Below are positions 14,762 to 23,720 of a DNA stretch of 64,000 bases, piece after piece. Under the pieces are notes generated by a model. It made no database searches. It had not been told where the DNA came from and saw only the letters and a list, made by a program, of their open reading frames with translations. The DNA is from Firmicutes bacterium HGW-Firmicutes-2 (GTDB lineage: Bacteria; Bacillota; Clostridia; Lachnospirales; Vallitaleaceae): positions 63,488-127,487 of the forward strand of contig PGZV01000002.1 of NCBI GenBank assembly GCA_002841495.1, read 5' to 3'. How positions within the stretch are numbered: the stretch's first letter is position 1; each line of letters opens with the position of its first letter. The position numbers and the translations under genes are program-made.

Positions 14762-16057
14762 TCAAGCTTTATTTTTGTAAAATACTTTAAACACTTTTAT
14801 AATGTCTTCTAGGTCCTTCACACCCATTAACTCCCTAGTGGCATGCATGGCCAACATAGGCACCCCCACATCCACTGCTTTAATAGGTAGGTACTTTGTG
14901 GCAATAGGCCCCAAGGTCTTGCCACCAGGTATGTCTGATCGATTTACAAACTTCTGATAAGGTACTTCAGCTTTGTGGCACAGTTGTTGAAAAATACCTG
15001 AAGTCACACTGTCTGTGGCATAGTTTTGCTTAGCACTGATTTTGATTGTAACACCTTGATTAATGACAGGAAAGTTCGTAATATCACAAGATGACGTCGC
15101 ATTGGGATGGATTGCATGTGCACCGTCCGCCGATATCATAAAAGACTGGTCCAACAGCCTATAAATCTGTTCCGGCAAACCATTGAGGCTATGTCCTATA
15201 CGCTTGACAATCTGATGTAACAGCGTGCTGTCCGCACCTTGCTTAGATGTACTTCCAATCTCCTCATTGTCAAAACAAGCAGCCATACTGATCCCATCAT
15301 AATGACTGCTTTCAATAAGGGCCGTCACACTGCTATATACCATAGCTAGGTTGTCAATCCTTGGTGCTGAAATCAAAGATTGATCAAGGCCTACAACCTG
15401 CCCCTTTTCTGTTACATACATAAACAGATCAAAATCCAGAATGTCCGATACATCACAAGCCAGTTTTTTTGCCAGTACACCTATCAAATAGTCTTTTTTT
15501 ACAAATTCATCTTCTACCATTCTTAAGATCGGTAATAAGTCTTCTTGAGGATTTTTTTCTGTTTCCTTTTTATCATGTCTTTTAAAATGAATGGCAAGAC
15601 TGGGAATCACCATAACCGGATCCCTAAAATCGATTTCCACCACCTTAGGCTTAAACACTGTTTCGGATTTTAGCACCACTTGTCCGGCCAAGGAAAGTGG
15701 ACGATCAAACCAGCTATCTAGAATCGGTCCGCCATAAACTTCCGTATTCAACTTCAAGTAACCATGAGTCGTAATCTCCGGATCCGGCTTAATCTTAAAG
15801 CTTGGAAAATCTGTGTGGGATGTGATGATTCTAAAGCCTTCCTGAATATACGGCGTTGAACCTATGGTAAAACACACCAACATACTGGGGTAAGGTCTTA
15901 CATAATATTTCCCTCCCCCGGCTAGCTTCCAATTATCTGACATCAATAAAGCTTCAAAACCATTTTCTTCTAGGGCTCTAACACTCGCGGTCACCGCTTG
16001 AATGGGTGAGGTTGCTGCTTCTATATAATCTATTAATCCTTGTGTATAATCTCGCAT
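14762..16057 (-). CDS. apeB: M18 family aminopeptidase
   Basis: About 431 residues from ATG 16057, chosen because AGGAGGTG lies just upstream; an in-frame ATG at 16105 has none. Zinc-binding motifs of the M18 family are in order: SHTDFPSFKIKP (first His and Asp region), CFDNEEIGSTSKQGADSTLL (catalytic Glu and metal Glu), MISADGAHAIHPN (metal Asp), and a final MHATRELMG (His). The family removes N-terminal acidic or neutral residues from peptides in the cytoplasm as large dodecamers. The gene stands alone, divergent from the DUF5721 gene. The symbol apeB is by family resemblance only. Confidence 0.9.
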   Translation of the reverse strand: MRDYTQGLIDYIEAATSPIQAVTASVRALEENGFEALLMSDNWKLAGGGKYYVRPYPSMLVCFTIGSTPYIQEGFRIITSHTDFPSFKIKPDPEITTHGYLKLNTEVYGGPILDSWFDRPLSLAGQVVLKSETVFKPKVVEIDFRDPVMVIPSLAIHFKRHDKKETEKNPQEDLLPILRMVEDEFVKKDYLIGVLAKKLACDVSDILDFDLFMYVTEKGQVVGLDQSLISAPRIDNLAMVYSSVTALIESSHYDGISMAACFDNEEIGSTSKQGADSTLLHQIVKRIGHSLNGLPEQIYRLLDQSFMISADGAHAIHPNATSSCDITNFPVINQGVTIKISAKQNYATDSVTSGIFQQLCHKAEVPYQKFVNRSDIPGGKTLGPIATKYLPIKAVDVGVPMLAMHATRELMGVKDLEDIIKVFKVFYKNKA

Positions 16058-16138
16058 ATGACACCTCCTATTGGATAGTTTAACAGAGGGTTTATAGGCT
16101 GTCAATTAAGACAAATCAAGCAATCTGACCGGTATAGA

Positions 16139-16167
16139 TTGCAACTTGTCTTACAAAGACTTATAAT
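16139..16167 (+). promoter_or_regulatory. Promoter of the DUF5721 gene
   Basis: TTGCAA (16139-16144), a 17-nt spacer, TATAAT (16162-16167). Start codon at 16198. Confidence 0.6.
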
Positions 16168-16197
16168 GAAATCATTCTAGAAGATGAGAGGAATCAC

Positions 16198-16695
16198 ATG
16201 ATTGGATTAATTGCTGATGATACGAAAAACTTTATGAACCAACTGATCAAAACCGATATTTTTGACAATTTTCTGGTTTTATCTCTTGACTTAGATACCT
16301 TGTGCCGATTCTCCGTTAACGGAGCTGTTAATTCCGGCTATATGTCTAAGGAAGATGCTCAGATTCAATCCATCGATGAATTTGTTGCTTGGACTTATAT
16401 TAAACCTGTGGTGGCAACTGTTTTGAGACAAAGTTTAAGACCTACCGGTATGAAGCTTACCTTGACCCTGTCTCAAGAAGCTACAGAAGAGATTCTAAGA
16501 CGTCATGGCCAAACGCATGCCGGTCATCCTATCAAAGGCTTCATCTTGAATATTCTATTTGACGGTCAACATGTCAAGCTTACCACCGGTGTGAACTATA
16601 ACCAGTTTACCTTGGATAAGTCTCTCGAGTATGCCTTTGACGCTATGATTACCCAGTTTTTCAAAAAAAATGAATTGGTTATGATTAAAATATAG
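16198..16695 (+). CDS. DUF5721 family protein (unknown function)
   Basis: 165 residues. From memory it fits the DUF5721 pattern of Lachnospiraceae: an N-terminal IADDTKNFMNQLIKTDIFDNFLV, a conserved middle (SGYMSKEDAQIQSIDEFVAW) and a C-terminal TLDKSLEYAFDAMITQFFKKN. It has no signal peptide or membrane helix and no recognisable catalytic motif. Function is unknown. GAGAGGAAT lies before the ATG. It ends just upstream of the CIRCE element and htpG promoter. Confidence 0.7.
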   Translation: MIGLIADDTKNFMNQLIKTDIFDNFLVLSLDLDTLCRFSVNGAVNSGYMSKEDAQIQSIDEFVAWTYIKPVVATVLRQSLRPTGMKLTLTLSQEATEEILRRHGQTHAGHPIKGFILNILFDGQHVKLTTGVNYNQFTLDKSLEYAFDAMITQFFKKNELVMIKI

Positions 16696-16703
16696 TTTAT
16701 TCT

Positions 16704-16730
16704 TTAGCACTCTTGTCATGAGAGTGCTAA
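16704..16730. promoter_or_regulatory. CIRCE operator (HrcA binding site) upstream of htpG
   Basis: TTAGCACTC, nine bases, then GAGTGCTAA: a perfect match to the CIRCE consensus. It ends 7 nt upstream of the htpG -35 box. HrcA normally represses groESL and dnaK operons through this site. The same inverted repeat followed by TTTTT may also end transcription of the DUF5721 gene. Confidence 0.93.
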
Positions 16731-16737
16731 ATTTTTC

Positions 16738-16766
16738 TTGACAATCTTTGTGGGAACGACTATCAT
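16738..16766 (+). promoter_or_regulatory. htpG promoter
   Basis: TTGACA (16738-16743), 17 nt, TATCAT (16761-16766), directly after the CIRCE element. Confidence 0.75.
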
Positions 16767-16820
16767 ATACATTGGATATGGTTATAATAATCATAATTAC
16801 ATATAAGAGGAGGTTATAGC

Positions 16821-18722
16821 ATGAGCATTGAAAAAGGAAGCTTGTCTATACACAGCGAAAATATTTTCCCAATAATTAAAAAATGGTTGTATTCTGACCA
16901 CGATATCTTTGTAAGAGAATTGATTTCAAATGGCAGTGATGCCATAACCAAACTAAGGAAATTGGCGACTATGGGTGAGGTAGACCTACCATCAGATGAA
17001 GCCTACAAGATTGTCGTACGTTATGATGAAAAGGCTGATACCTTGACTTTTACAGACAATGGTATTGGTTTGACCGGTGAAGAAGTTAAGAAATACATCA
17101 ATCAGATTGCTTTTTCAGGTGCTGAAGATTTCCTAAACACCTATAAGGATAAAGCCGATTCCGAGCAAATTATCGGACATTTTGGCCTTGGTTTCTATTC
17201 CGCTTTTATGGTGGCTGGGCAGGTGGAGATCAAATCCCTATCTTACAAACAAGATGCAACACCTATCCACTGGACTTGTGACGGCGGTACTGAATTTGAG
17301 TTGGAAGACGGTGACCGAAGTGAGAGAGGTACAGATATCATCCTACATCTTGGGGAAGATGGCAAAGAGTTCAAAAACGCGTATAAAATCAAAAGCACCA
17401 TTGAAAAATATTGTTCCTTTATGCCCTATGAGATTTATTTTGAAGAAGTCGGTAAAGAAGAAGTCGAAACGGAAAAAGATATTGATGCAGACAGTGAAGA
17501 TAAGGTTGTTGAACCTAAACCTTTGAATGAGATTTCACCCTTATATCTAAAACAACCCAGCGAATGTACGGATGAAGAGTACAAAGCTTTCTACCGTGAT
17601 ACCTTCATGGATTTTAAAGAGCCTTTATTCTGGATTCATTTGAACATGGATTATCCCTTCAATCTTAAGGGTATCCTATACTTCCCTAAGCTTGGCAACG
17701 AGTTCGAGAATATTGAAGGTCAGATCAAGCTCTATAACAGCCAGGTCTTTGTTGCACAGAACATTAAGGAAGTCATTCCTGAGTTCTTATTGCTATTAAA
17801 AGGCGTGATTGATTGTCCTGACTTGCCTCTGAATGTCTCAAGAAGCTTCCTGCAAAACGATGGTTTTGTTAAGAAAATCTCGGACTATATTTCTAAAAAA
17901 GTAGCCGATCGCTTAAAAAGTCTTTACAAAAGTGATAAACCATCCTATGAGAAGTTCTGGGGCGACATCCACCCCTTCATCAAATTCGGTGGACTTAGAG
18001 ACGAAAAGTTCTATGATAAAGTCAAAGACATTATCTTATACAAAACCACAACAGGTGACTATGTGGTTCTAAGTGACTATCTGGAACGCAATAAAGAAAA
18101 GCATGAAAACAAAGTCTATTATGTAACCGATCCGGTACAACAGGCACAATATATTAAGATGTTCAAAGACCATGACATGGAAGCGGTTATCTTAGAACAT
18201 AGCATAGATCAGGCTTTTATCTCTCATATTGAAGCCAAAACAAGCGATGTTAAGTTTGCTAGGATTGATGCTGACTTAACCGATGTGATGAAAGAAACGA
18301 TACATGAAGACGATCAAGAAGCACATAACGCTTCTGCTGAACAACTTCAAAAGCTTTTTGCAGAAGTTCTGTCAAAAGAAGACATTAAGGTTCAACTTGA
18401 GTCTCTCAAATCAGAAGACATCTCAGCTGTTATTGTACTTGCAGAAGAATCCAGAAGAATGCAGGACATGAGCAAGATGTACGGCTTCATGGGTATGGGT
18501 CTTGGAGATATGCCAAGTGATGAGACCTTGATTCTGAATAAGAAAAACAAGATTGTCGAGTTCATACTTACCCACCACGAAGAAGCGGAAAAGAAAGAAG
18601 ATGTGAAACTTTTCTGTGAGCACTTGTATGATTTGGCACTTATGAGTCATAAGCCTCTTGACGCTGAAGGCATGACAAAATTCATCCAACGTAGCCAGTC
18701 TTTATTAACACGTATGATCTAA
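16821..18722 (+). CDS. htpG: Hsp90-family molecular chaperone HtpG
   Basis: 633 residues, full length. The GHKL ATP-binding domain is N-terminal with SDHDIFVRELISNGSDAITKL (Asn/Asp box), TDNGIGLTGEE and GHFGLGFYSAFMVA (ATP lid). The middle domain has LPLNVSRSFLQND with the ATP-contacting Arg. The C-terminal part mediates dimerisation (ETLILNKKNKIVEFI). It folds or remodels client proteins in the cytoplasm with DnaK. AGGAGG precedes the ATG. The perfect CIRCE site predicts heat-shock control by HrcA, unlike Bacillus htpG. A weak terminator hairpin follows at about 18764-18806. Confidence 0.96.
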   Translation: MSIEKGSLSIHSENIFPIIKKWLYSDHDIFVRELISNGSDAITKLRKLATMGEVDLPSDEAYKIVVRYDEKADTLTFTDNGIGLTGEEVKKYINQIAFSGAEDFLNTYKDKADSEQIIGHFGLGFYSAFMVAGQVEIKSLSYKQDATPIHWTCDGGTEFELEDGDRSERGTDIILHLGEDGKEFKNAYKIKSTIEKYCSFMPYEIYFEEVGKEEVETEKDIDADSEDKVVEPKPLNEISPLYLKQPSECTDEEYKAFYRDTFMDFKEPLFWIHLNMDYPFNLKGILYFPKLGNEFENIEGQIKLYNSQVFVAQNIKEVIPEFLLLLKGVIDCPDLPLNVSRSFLQNDGFVKKISDYISKKVADRLKSLYKSDKPSYEKFWGDIHPFIKFGGLRDEKFYDKVKDIILYKTTTGDYVVLSDYLERNKEKHENKVYYVTDPVQQAQYIKMFKDHDMEAVILEHSIDQAFISHIEAKTSDVKFARIDADLTDVMKETIHEDDQEAHNASAEQLQKLFAEVLSKEDIKVQLESLKSEDISAVIVLAEESRRMQDMSKMYGFMGMGLGDMPSDETLILNKKNKIVEFILTHHEEAEKKEDVKLFCEHLYDLALMSHKPLDAEGMTKFIQRSQSLLTRMI

Positions 18723-18763
18723 TGTACATGCCAAGATTCATTAAATATCTATAAAGAAAATAA

Positions 18764-18806
18764 CAGCCTCAAGACTTGGGATAAAAGCCCGATTCTTGGG
18801 GCTGTA
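18764..18806 (+). terminator. Terminator hairpin after htpG
   Basis: ACAGCCTCAAGA pairs with TCTTGGGGCTGT around a loop. The tail is ACTTATTC, so the U-tract is weak. Confidence 0.5.
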
Positions 18807-18820
18807 CTTATTCTATTCAT

Positions 18821-18849
18821 TTGACAGTTGACTGAAAAAATGATAAGAT
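18821..18849 (+). promoter_or_regulatory. Promoter of the lysine riboswitch-dapA transcript
   Basis: TTGACA (18821-18826), 17 nt, TAAGAT (18844-18849). Transcription would begin shortly before the riboswitch. Confidence 0.7.
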
Positions 18850-18894
18850 TAACTCAATTTTATACGTTGTTTTGAACCTTATTGTTCATCAACG

Positions 18895-19114
18895 AAAGTA
18901 GAGGCGCGATAGCTAAGAGTCATTATATGGATGCATTCAGGTGCAAATGATGTATAATTAAAGGAGATGTCGCCGAAGGTTTGGGTTACCTGTAAGCCCC
19001 TTCCTGGGCAACTGGTTAACAGCCATTTGACTGTCGTATACCTTGCGTATATGAAGTGCTACTTGTGTCTTATCATTCTGAGAATGCACAGTCGCACTTG
19101 TTGACTGTTTTTTA
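18895..19114 (+). ncRNA. Lysine riboswitch (L-box) with terminator
   Basis: The conserved L-box blocks are present: GTAGAGGCGCGATAGC with AAGAGTC, then AAAGGAGATGTCGCCGAAG, then GGTTACCTGTAAGCC, and GGCAACTGGTTAACAGCC. The expression platform is a hairpin ACAGTC and GACTGT followed by TTTTTT (19088-19114). In the known class, lysine binding favours the terminator and shuts off lysine synthesis. It lies directly before dapA, and dapB and the phosphodiesterase follow with short gaps, so all three are probably controlled. Confidence 0.95.
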
Positions 19115-19170
19115 TTGTCAAAATATGGGTATGTCACTTAATCATCGATTTAAACTTTAGGAGGAATCAT

Positions 19171-20058
19171 ATGTCAATATTTACCGGATCCGGCGTAGCA
19201 ATAGTAACACCTATGAATGCAGACGAAAGTGTTAACTATGACAAGTTAAGAGAACTGATTGATTTTCAAATCGATCACGGCACCAACTGTATCGTTATAT
19301 GCGGTACCACCGGCGAAGCATCCACACTCACAGATGAAGAACAATTAGAATGTATTCGTGTGGCTGTTGAACATACGAACAAGCGTGTACCTGTTATGGC
19401 CGGTACAGGTAGTAACCATACCGCTCATGGTATCGAGCTTTCAAAAAAAGCAGAAGCACTTGGTGCAGATGCCTTACTTCTTGTGACACCTTATTACAAC
19501 AAAACCACCCAAAAAGGTCTCATTCGTCATTATACGGAGATTGCAAATGCTGTTAATATTCCAATCATGCTCTATAACGTTCCATCAAGAACAGGTCTTA
19601 ATATAGAACCTTCAACCGCCAAAGCCCTTTCTCTTGTTGACAACATTGTTGCCATCAAAGAAGCCAGTGGTAACATCGCTCAAGTGGTCGATCTTGCCCA
19701 TGCTGTAGCAGGCCGTATGGATATATACTCCGGTAACGATGATCAGATTCTCCCCCTTCTTGCACTTGGCGGAAAAGGTGTTGTTTCTGTTATTGCCAAT
19801 ATCCTACCAAAAGAAACCCATGACATCGTGGCCAATTATAGAACAGGTGACTTAGAAGGTGCCCTTGCCAGACAACTTAAGATGCACGAACTAACAAAAG
19901 CCATCTTCTGTGAAGTCAATCCCGTACCTATTAAAAAAGCCCTTAATCTTATGGGGATGAATGTAGGACCCACAAGAGGACCGCTTTTTGAAATGGAACC
20001 TGCCAACGTCGAGCATCTTAGAAAAGCTATGCTGGATATGGGCTTGAACGTGCAATAA
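19171..20058 (+). CDS. dapA: 4-Hydroxy-tetrahydrodipicolinate synthase
   Basis: 295 residues. It condenses pyruvate with aspartate semialdehyde, the first committed step to lysine and diaminopimelate. The TIM-barrel motifs are GTTGEASTL (about residue 46), PYYNKTTQKGLIRHY (catalytic Tyr and the following region), LYNVPSRTG and IVAIKEASG (Schiff-base Lys). The start is set by AGGAGGAATC 5 nt upstream. It is the first gene after the lysine riboswitch and the founder of a dapA-dapB-phosphodiesterase unit. Confidence 0.96.
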   Translation: MSIFTGSGVAIVTPMNADESVNYDKLRELIDFQIDHGTNCIVICGTTGEASTLTDEEQLECIRVAVEHTNKRVPVMAGTGSNHTAHGIELSKKAEALGADALLLVTPYYNKTTQKGLIRHYTEIANAVNIPIMLYNVPSRTGLNIEPSTAKALSLVDNIVAIKEASGNIAQVVDLAHAVAGRMDIYSGNDDQILPLLALGGKGVVSVIANILPKETHDIVANYRTGDLEGALARQLKMHELTKAIFCEVNPVPIKKALNLMGMNVGPTRGPLFEMEPANVEHLRKAMLDMGLNVQ

Positions 20059-20071
20059 AAGGAGGTTCACC

Positions 20072-20830
20072 ATGACACGTATTATTATGCACGGTTGTAA
20101 CGGCAAAATGGGTCAGGTTATATCCTCATTGGTAGCAGATAATGATCAGGTGACCATCGTCGCCGGTATTGACCCTTATATGGGTATAGAGAACCCTTAT
20201 CCGGTTTTTGAAACGCCGGATCAATGTGATGTAAAAGCGGATGTCATCATCGATTTCTCAAATGCAAATGCCGTTGATGCCATCCTAGACTATAGTGCCA
20301 AAATAAGTACCCCCATTGTTGTATGTACCACCGGTCTTAGTGAAGACCAAGTAACACATCTTAAGGCAATTAGTGAAAAAGTTGCTGTATTGTTTTCAGC
20401 CAACATGTCTCTTGGTATTAATTTACTTATTAGCTTGGCTCAAAAAGCAACAAAAATACTGACGGATGCGAACTTTGATATTGAGATTATCGAGAAACAT
20501 CATAATCAGAAGGTAGATGCTCCAAGTGGAACAGCCCTAGCCATTGCAGAAGGCATCAACTATACGCTGGATCATACGTACAACTACAAATATGATCGTA
20601 GCGCAGAACGTATCAAGCGACCAAAAAAAGAGATTGGTATCCACGCCATTCGTGGTGGTACCATCGTTGGCGAACATGACGTTATTTTTGCCGGCGAAGA
20701 TGAGATTATTGAAATCAATCACAAAGCCATGTCCAAACGTATATTTGCCGTAGGTGCTGTGAATGCTGCCAAATTCTTAGACGGTAAACCGGCAGGCCTC
20801 TATAATATGGGCGATCTTATGACGTTTTAA
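20072..20830 (+). CDS. dapB: 4-Hydroxy-tetrahydrodipicolinate reductase
   Basis: 252 residues. NAD(P)H-dependent second step of the lysine/DAP branch. The N-terminal Rossmann motif is GCNGKMGQ. The substrate loop is IEKHHNQKVDAPSGTAL, the signature of DapB, with the catalytic His pair. It follows dapA by 13 nt with a good AAAGGAGG site, so it shares the riboswitch. Length and domain order are normal. Confidence 0.96.
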   Translation: MTRIIMHGCNGKMGQVISSLVADNDQVTIVAGIDPYMGIENPYPVFETPDQCDVKADVIIDFSNANAVDAILDYSAKISTPIVVCTTGLSEDQVTHLKAISEKVAVLFSANMSLGINLLISLAQKATKILTDANFDIEIIEKHHNQKVDAPSGTALAIAEGINYTLDHTYNYKYDRSAERIKRPKKEIGIHAIRGGTIVGEHDVIFAGEDEIIEINHKAMSKRIFAVGAVNAAKFLDGKPAGLYNMGDLMTF

Positions 20831-20847
20831 GCTACAGGAGGCGAAGT

Positions 20848-22143
20848 ATGCAAACAAAAAATAATTTGATTATTATCAGTGTGGATGCCCTAAATAAGTT
20901 GGACTATAAGACTTTATTAAGCCTGCCCACTTTTGCCGGCTTTATACGTGATGGTGCTCATGTTAAAGAAGTGACCAGTGTTTACCCAACCGTCACTTAT
21001 ACATGTCATACTTCTTTGTCCACAGGCCACTACCCTTCTGTTCATGGTATCTATAACAATGAACTTCCTGATCCTGCCAAAGCAACCCTTCAAGATTGGC
21101 ATTGGTATGAACGGGACATTAAAGTACCTACTTTTTTTGATTATGCAACCCAGGCCGGCCTAAAAACCGCTACTGTCTTGTGGCCGGTTATGGCTGGTGC
21201 CAACATCGATTACAATATCCCTGAGATCTGGTCACCGGACCATACTATAAGCCGCTTTAAGCTTTTCTGGGATTATGGCACTAAGAACATGCTATGGCCG
21301 GTGATTAAGTATAAGCGACTATTAAAAGGTACCACCCAGCCTTATTTGGATAACTTTAGTGAAGCTGTTTCCCATTATATCTTAAAGAAGAAAAAACCAA
21401 ATCTTATGGCCATACATTTTACAGAACTGGATACCATGCGACATATCCATGGCCTAAAGAGTAAAGAAAGTCTTAAAGCCTTAAAGCGTATCGACCAACG
21501 CATTGAACGCTTGATTCAAACCTTAGAAAAAAACGGTCAACTGCCTTATACCAATATCGTCTTACTTGGAGACCACGGCACCCATGATTTTGATACCGTT
21601 ATTGAAATCAATAGCTTATTTAAAAAAGAAGGCCTTCTAACAACCGATGCCAATAATAAGATCATCTCTTGGCAAGCCTATGGCTGTACCTGTGGTGGCT
21701 CTTGTCAGATTCATATTCATGATCAGGCTACAGAAGTGACACGGACAAAAATCAAAGAAGTCTTAGAGGCTTTTACAAGTCTGCCTGAAACACCACTGCG
21801 TTTTATGTTGACCCATGATGAAGCTTCCGAAAAATATAACTTATCCGGTGATTTTAGCTATATTCTGGAAGCTAAGGACCATCATGTTTTTAGAAACAGT
21901 ACTTCTGGTAAAATCCTACATGACAGTAAAGATGACCCAGACACTTATATTGGTGATCATGGCTTCATGCCTGAACACCCCGATCAAAAAACCTTATTAT
22001 TAATGAAAGGCCCTTCTATTAAAAAAGGCGCCGTACTTTTGCACAGCCACCTGATTGATGAAGGACCTACCTTTGCTGCTTTGTTGGGGCTTGAAATGGA
22101 AAAAGTAGAAGGTAGAGTATTACAAGAACTTATTCTAGATTAA
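20848..22143 (+). CDS. Alkaline phosphatase superfamily nucleotide pyrophosphatase/phosphodiesterase
   Basis: 431 residues. ISVDALNK (metal Asp) and SVYPTVTYTCHTSLSTGHYPS (Thr nucleophile region, about residues 48-66) start the family motifs. TELDTMRHIHG (about residue 190), GDHGTHD (about 236) and DPDTYIGDHGFMP near the C-terminus complete the two-metal site. The fold is that of NPP-type enzymes which cleave phosphodiesters. There is no signal peptide, so it is probably cytoplasmic. It lies 17 nt after dapB with AGGAGG, so lysine would control it, though no link to lysine synthesis is known to me. A CGCTCGGSC-like loop (YGCTCGGSCQ) is unusual. Confidence 0.82.
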   Translation: MQTKNNLIIISVDALNKLDYKTLLSLPTFAGFIRDGAHVKEVTSVYPTVTYTCHTSLSTGHYPSVHGIYNNELPDPAKATLQDWHWYERDIKVPTFFDYATQAGLKTATVLWPVMAGANIDYNIPEIWSPDHTISRFKLFWDYGTKNMLWPVIKYKRLLKGTTQPYLDNFSEAVSHYILKKKKPNLMAIHFTELDTMRHIHGLKSKESLKALKRIDQRIERLIQTLEKNGQLPYTNIVLLGDHGTHDFDTVIEINSLFKKEGLLTTDANNKIISWQAYGCTCGGSCQIHIHDQATEVTRTKIKEVLEAFTSLPETPLRFMLTHDEASEKYNLSGDFSYILEAKDHHVFRNSTSGKILHDSKDDPDTYIGDHGFMPEHPDQKTLLLMKGPSIKKGAVLLHSHLIDEGPTFAALLGLEMEKVEGRVLQELILD

Positions 22144-22147
22144 GACT

Positions 22148-23707
22148 TTATACATGCCTTTTTTTGAATCTCTCTATAATTTGTTTGTAAATATTATAGA
22201 TGAGCTGCTCTTTAAGTAGGATCAAGGTCAACCCGTAGATGACCATACCGACTATAATATCTATCCCAATTATGGCTAAATTACCCTTTGTTGACGTACT
22301 GAGTATGGGATTTAGATATTGATTCAACATATACACGCCACCACCCATAACAACAGCGGCCATTAAAGTCTTGAACAAGGTGTTAAAGAATCTATGAAGG
22401 GGAAATGAATTAAACTGTCTGCTAAAGAGAAAGAAGCTTAGGATCGCACCACAGTAGAAAGCAATAGATGTACCGTTGGCAATACCTGCAAAGCCGTATT
22501 TACCAACCAAAAGGTTGTTGAGCCCTATATTTACCAAGATTATGAAGCCGCCTATAAGCAAAGGGATTTTTCGAATGCCCAGCGTATAGTAGGCTTTATT
22601 TAATACATCGATAAATCCGAAAGCAATCATAAAAGACGTATAGCCGGTAAAAGCAATGGTGGTAGCAATCGTACCACTTGCATCAAAGACACCCCGTTCA
22701 AATATAAGGGTAATCACATAAGGTCCGGTCAGTATCAGACCAATGGACATGGGAATCAAGAGTAATAATACGCTCCTTAGAACGTTAATGACAGATTGAT
22801 AAAGGCCTTCATGGTTTTCATCTAGGAATTTCTCATTGAATTTCGGAAACATGACCGCTGTGATGCCGTATACCGTTGTTGTTACTATGGCTTTAAAAAG
22901 CATGTTACCATAATAAATAGCAGAGACATTTCCGTCACCTAAAAATGAAGCTGCTTTGTTGTCTGTGACAATAGTAAACTGATGGGTCAAGGTTACAAGA
23001 ATAATAGGAATGATGCCTACAAAAAACCCTTTTAACGCCGGGTGCTTAAAGTCAATATGCCCCATGAGCGGTACCAATTTATGTTTAATAACTGAAGGCG
23101 CTAGGACAATCATTTGAAGCAGCCATCCGATCATGGTAATAAATGCCAGACCAGCAATGCCATCTTTTTCTATACCGACAGCCAGATAGATGAAGAAAAT
23201 GATATTGTAAGGAAAACTGATTAGAGCCGGTAAGATAAATTTTTCATGAGCCTGTAATGCCCCTACAAAAAGATAGGTTAGTGAAATAAATAAGATGGAT
23301 GGTATCATAATTCGTGTCATTTGAATGGTCATCTCAAGTTTTTCACCAGTATAGCCGGTTGCAAACAGTTTTACAACCCATGGTGCCGCTATATAATAGG
23401 CAACTCCCATTAGTACAGATAACAGAACCACCACATTGAAAATACTGCTAATACCTTTGGTATCTTCTTGGTTTTTTCTATAGCGGACAAATATCGGGAT
23501 GATGTTGGTGGCAATGGCGCTACCAATACCAAGAAACACACTGGTGGTTAGGCTTAAAGCCATAAAGAAAACATCGGATTCAAAATCGGCCCCCAAATTA
23601 TGGCCTATAAAAGTATCTCTTAGTAACCCCACCACTTTGGCAATCAAGGTTAGCCCTATGATGATTACAATCATGTTTAGGGATGAATCTTTTTTATTTC
23701 TTACCAT
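22148..23707 (-). CDS. murJ: MurJ-like lipid II flippase
   Basis: 519 residues, about 14 membrane helices. The N-terminal DTFIGHNLGADFESDVFFMA with AKVVGLLRD is typical of MurJ/MviN, as is the internal VMFPKFNE motif. MurJ flips lipid-linked disaccharide peptide across the membrane for peptidoglycan synthesis. It is the last gene of the polysaccharide operon, 13 nt after the glycosidase-like paralogue. Because of that location, a role flipping a polysaccharide intermediate is also possible. The convergent phosphodiesterase gene stops 4 nt away and I see no terminator. Confidence 0.82.
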   Translation of the reverse strand: MVRNKKDSSLNMIVIIIGLTLIAKVVGLLRDTFIGHNLGADFESDVFFMALSLTTSVFLGIGSAIATNIIPIFVRYRKNQEDTKGISSIFNVVVLLSVLMGVAYYIAAPWVVKLFATGYTGEKLEMTIQMTRIMIPSILFISLTYLFVGALQAHEKFILPALISFPYNIIFFIYLAVGIEKDGIAGLAFITMIGWLLQMIVLAPSVIKHKLVPLMGHIDFKHPALKGFFVGIIPIILVTLTHQFTIVTDNKAASFLGDGNVSAIYYGNMLFKAIVTTTVYGITAVMFPKFNEKFLDENHEGLYQSVINVLRSVLLLLIPMSIGLILTGPYVITLIFERGVFDASGTIATTIAFTGYTSFMIAFGFIDVLNKAYYTLGIRKIPLLIGGFIILVNIGLNNLLVGKYGFAGIANGTSIAFYCGAILSFFLFSRQFNSFPLHRFFNTLFKTLMAAVVMGGGVYMLNQYLNPILSTSTKGNLAIIGIDIIVGMVIYGLTLILLKEQLIYNIYKQIIERFKKRHV

Positions 23708-23720
23708 GGGAACCTCGCAT

